Below, piece after piece: positions 63,763 through 64,000 of a DNA stretch of 64,000 bases (position 1 is the first letter of the stretch; each line of letters opens with the position of its first letter). The notes below the pieces were generated by a model, which worked only from the letters and a program-made list of their open reading frames with translations, was not told where the DNA came from and did no database searches. This stretch comes from Dasypus novemcinctus (Eukaryota; Chordata; Mammalia; Cingulata; Dasypodidae). The DNA lies in contig NC_080701.1 in the NCBI RefSeq assembly GCF_030445035.2, positions 20,614,798 to 20,678,797 on the forward strand, read 5' to 3'. A program made the translations under genes and the position numbers.

Positions 63763-64000
63763 TATTTTTTTTATAAAGATTTGTCTTGCCCTGCCCCCGC
63801 CCTGCTGTTTTTGCTGTCTGTGTCCATTCACTGTGTGATCTTCTGTATCTATTTTTCTTTTTTGTCTTCTCATCTTTCTCCCCAAGGATTCAGAGGGATT
63901 CGATCCTGGGGCCCTCTGAGGTGGAAACAGGTTTCCTGTCAATTGCCCCACCTCAATTCCTGGTCTTTGCTGCACTTCACTTTGACTGTCCCCCTCGTCT
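63763..64000 (-). mobile_element. Older DAS-related SINE, runs to window edge
   Basis: Complement tail TATAAAGATTTGTCTTGCCC, TGTCCATTCACTGTGTGATC, then inner-head remnant GATTCGATCCTGGGGCCC. More diverged than other copies and cut by the window end. Confidence 0.7.

Overview
This is a vertebrate nuclear segment, almost certainly from an armadillo (Xenarthra, Cingulata; probably the nine-banded armadillo or a close relative). The species call rests on about 55 copies of a tRNA-derived SINE whose head reads GGGAAGCGGATGTGGCTCAA, followed by a RNA polymerase III box-B-like GGTTCAAACCC. This matches the armadillo DAS-SINE family as I remember it. There is no bacterial, phage, plasmid or CRISPR content.

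Only one protein-coding gene is supported: EIF4EBP1 (eIF4E-binding protein 1, 4E-BP1), on the + strand. It has three coding exons at 36254-36398, 57042-57221 and 58876-58907. Intron 1 is 20.6 kb, intron 2 is 1.65 kb, and there is a CpG-island promoter and a 3' UTR ending at an AATAAA signal near 59294. The joined frame has 118 codons, the same length I recall for the human protein. It keeps the RAIP motif, the eIF4E-binding helix and the C-terminal TOS motif, but lacks the serines found at human positions 101 and 112. In human the neighbours are ADRB3 upstream and ASH2L downstream; I see neither in this window.

Layout. 1-36 kb is intergenic: a TMSB4X processed pseudogene split by two SINEs (0.7-2.2 kb), a decayed RPL12 processed pseudogene (18.8-19.1 kb), old L1, hAT, MIR, L2 and LTR pieces, and many SINEs. 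35.9-37.5 kb is the EIF4EBP1 promoter and CpG island. 36.4-57.0 kb is intron 1, with antisense LTR pieces, two MLT1-like LTRs, an L1, a MaLR-like LTR, a local duplication and about 20 SINEs, mostly antisense to the gene. 57.0-59.3 kb holds exons 2 and 3 and the 3' UTR. 59.3-64 kb is intergenic with a few SINEs, MIR and L2.

The most informative non-genic structure is at 28.6-30.3 kb. A retroelement sits inside an L1 with a perfect 16-bp target duplication and carries an extra 84-bp segment between two poly(A) tracts, as expected for a 3' transduction or template switch. I found no credible novel gene system. The long open frames over most of the window are translations of SINEs or of GC-rich promoter DNA.
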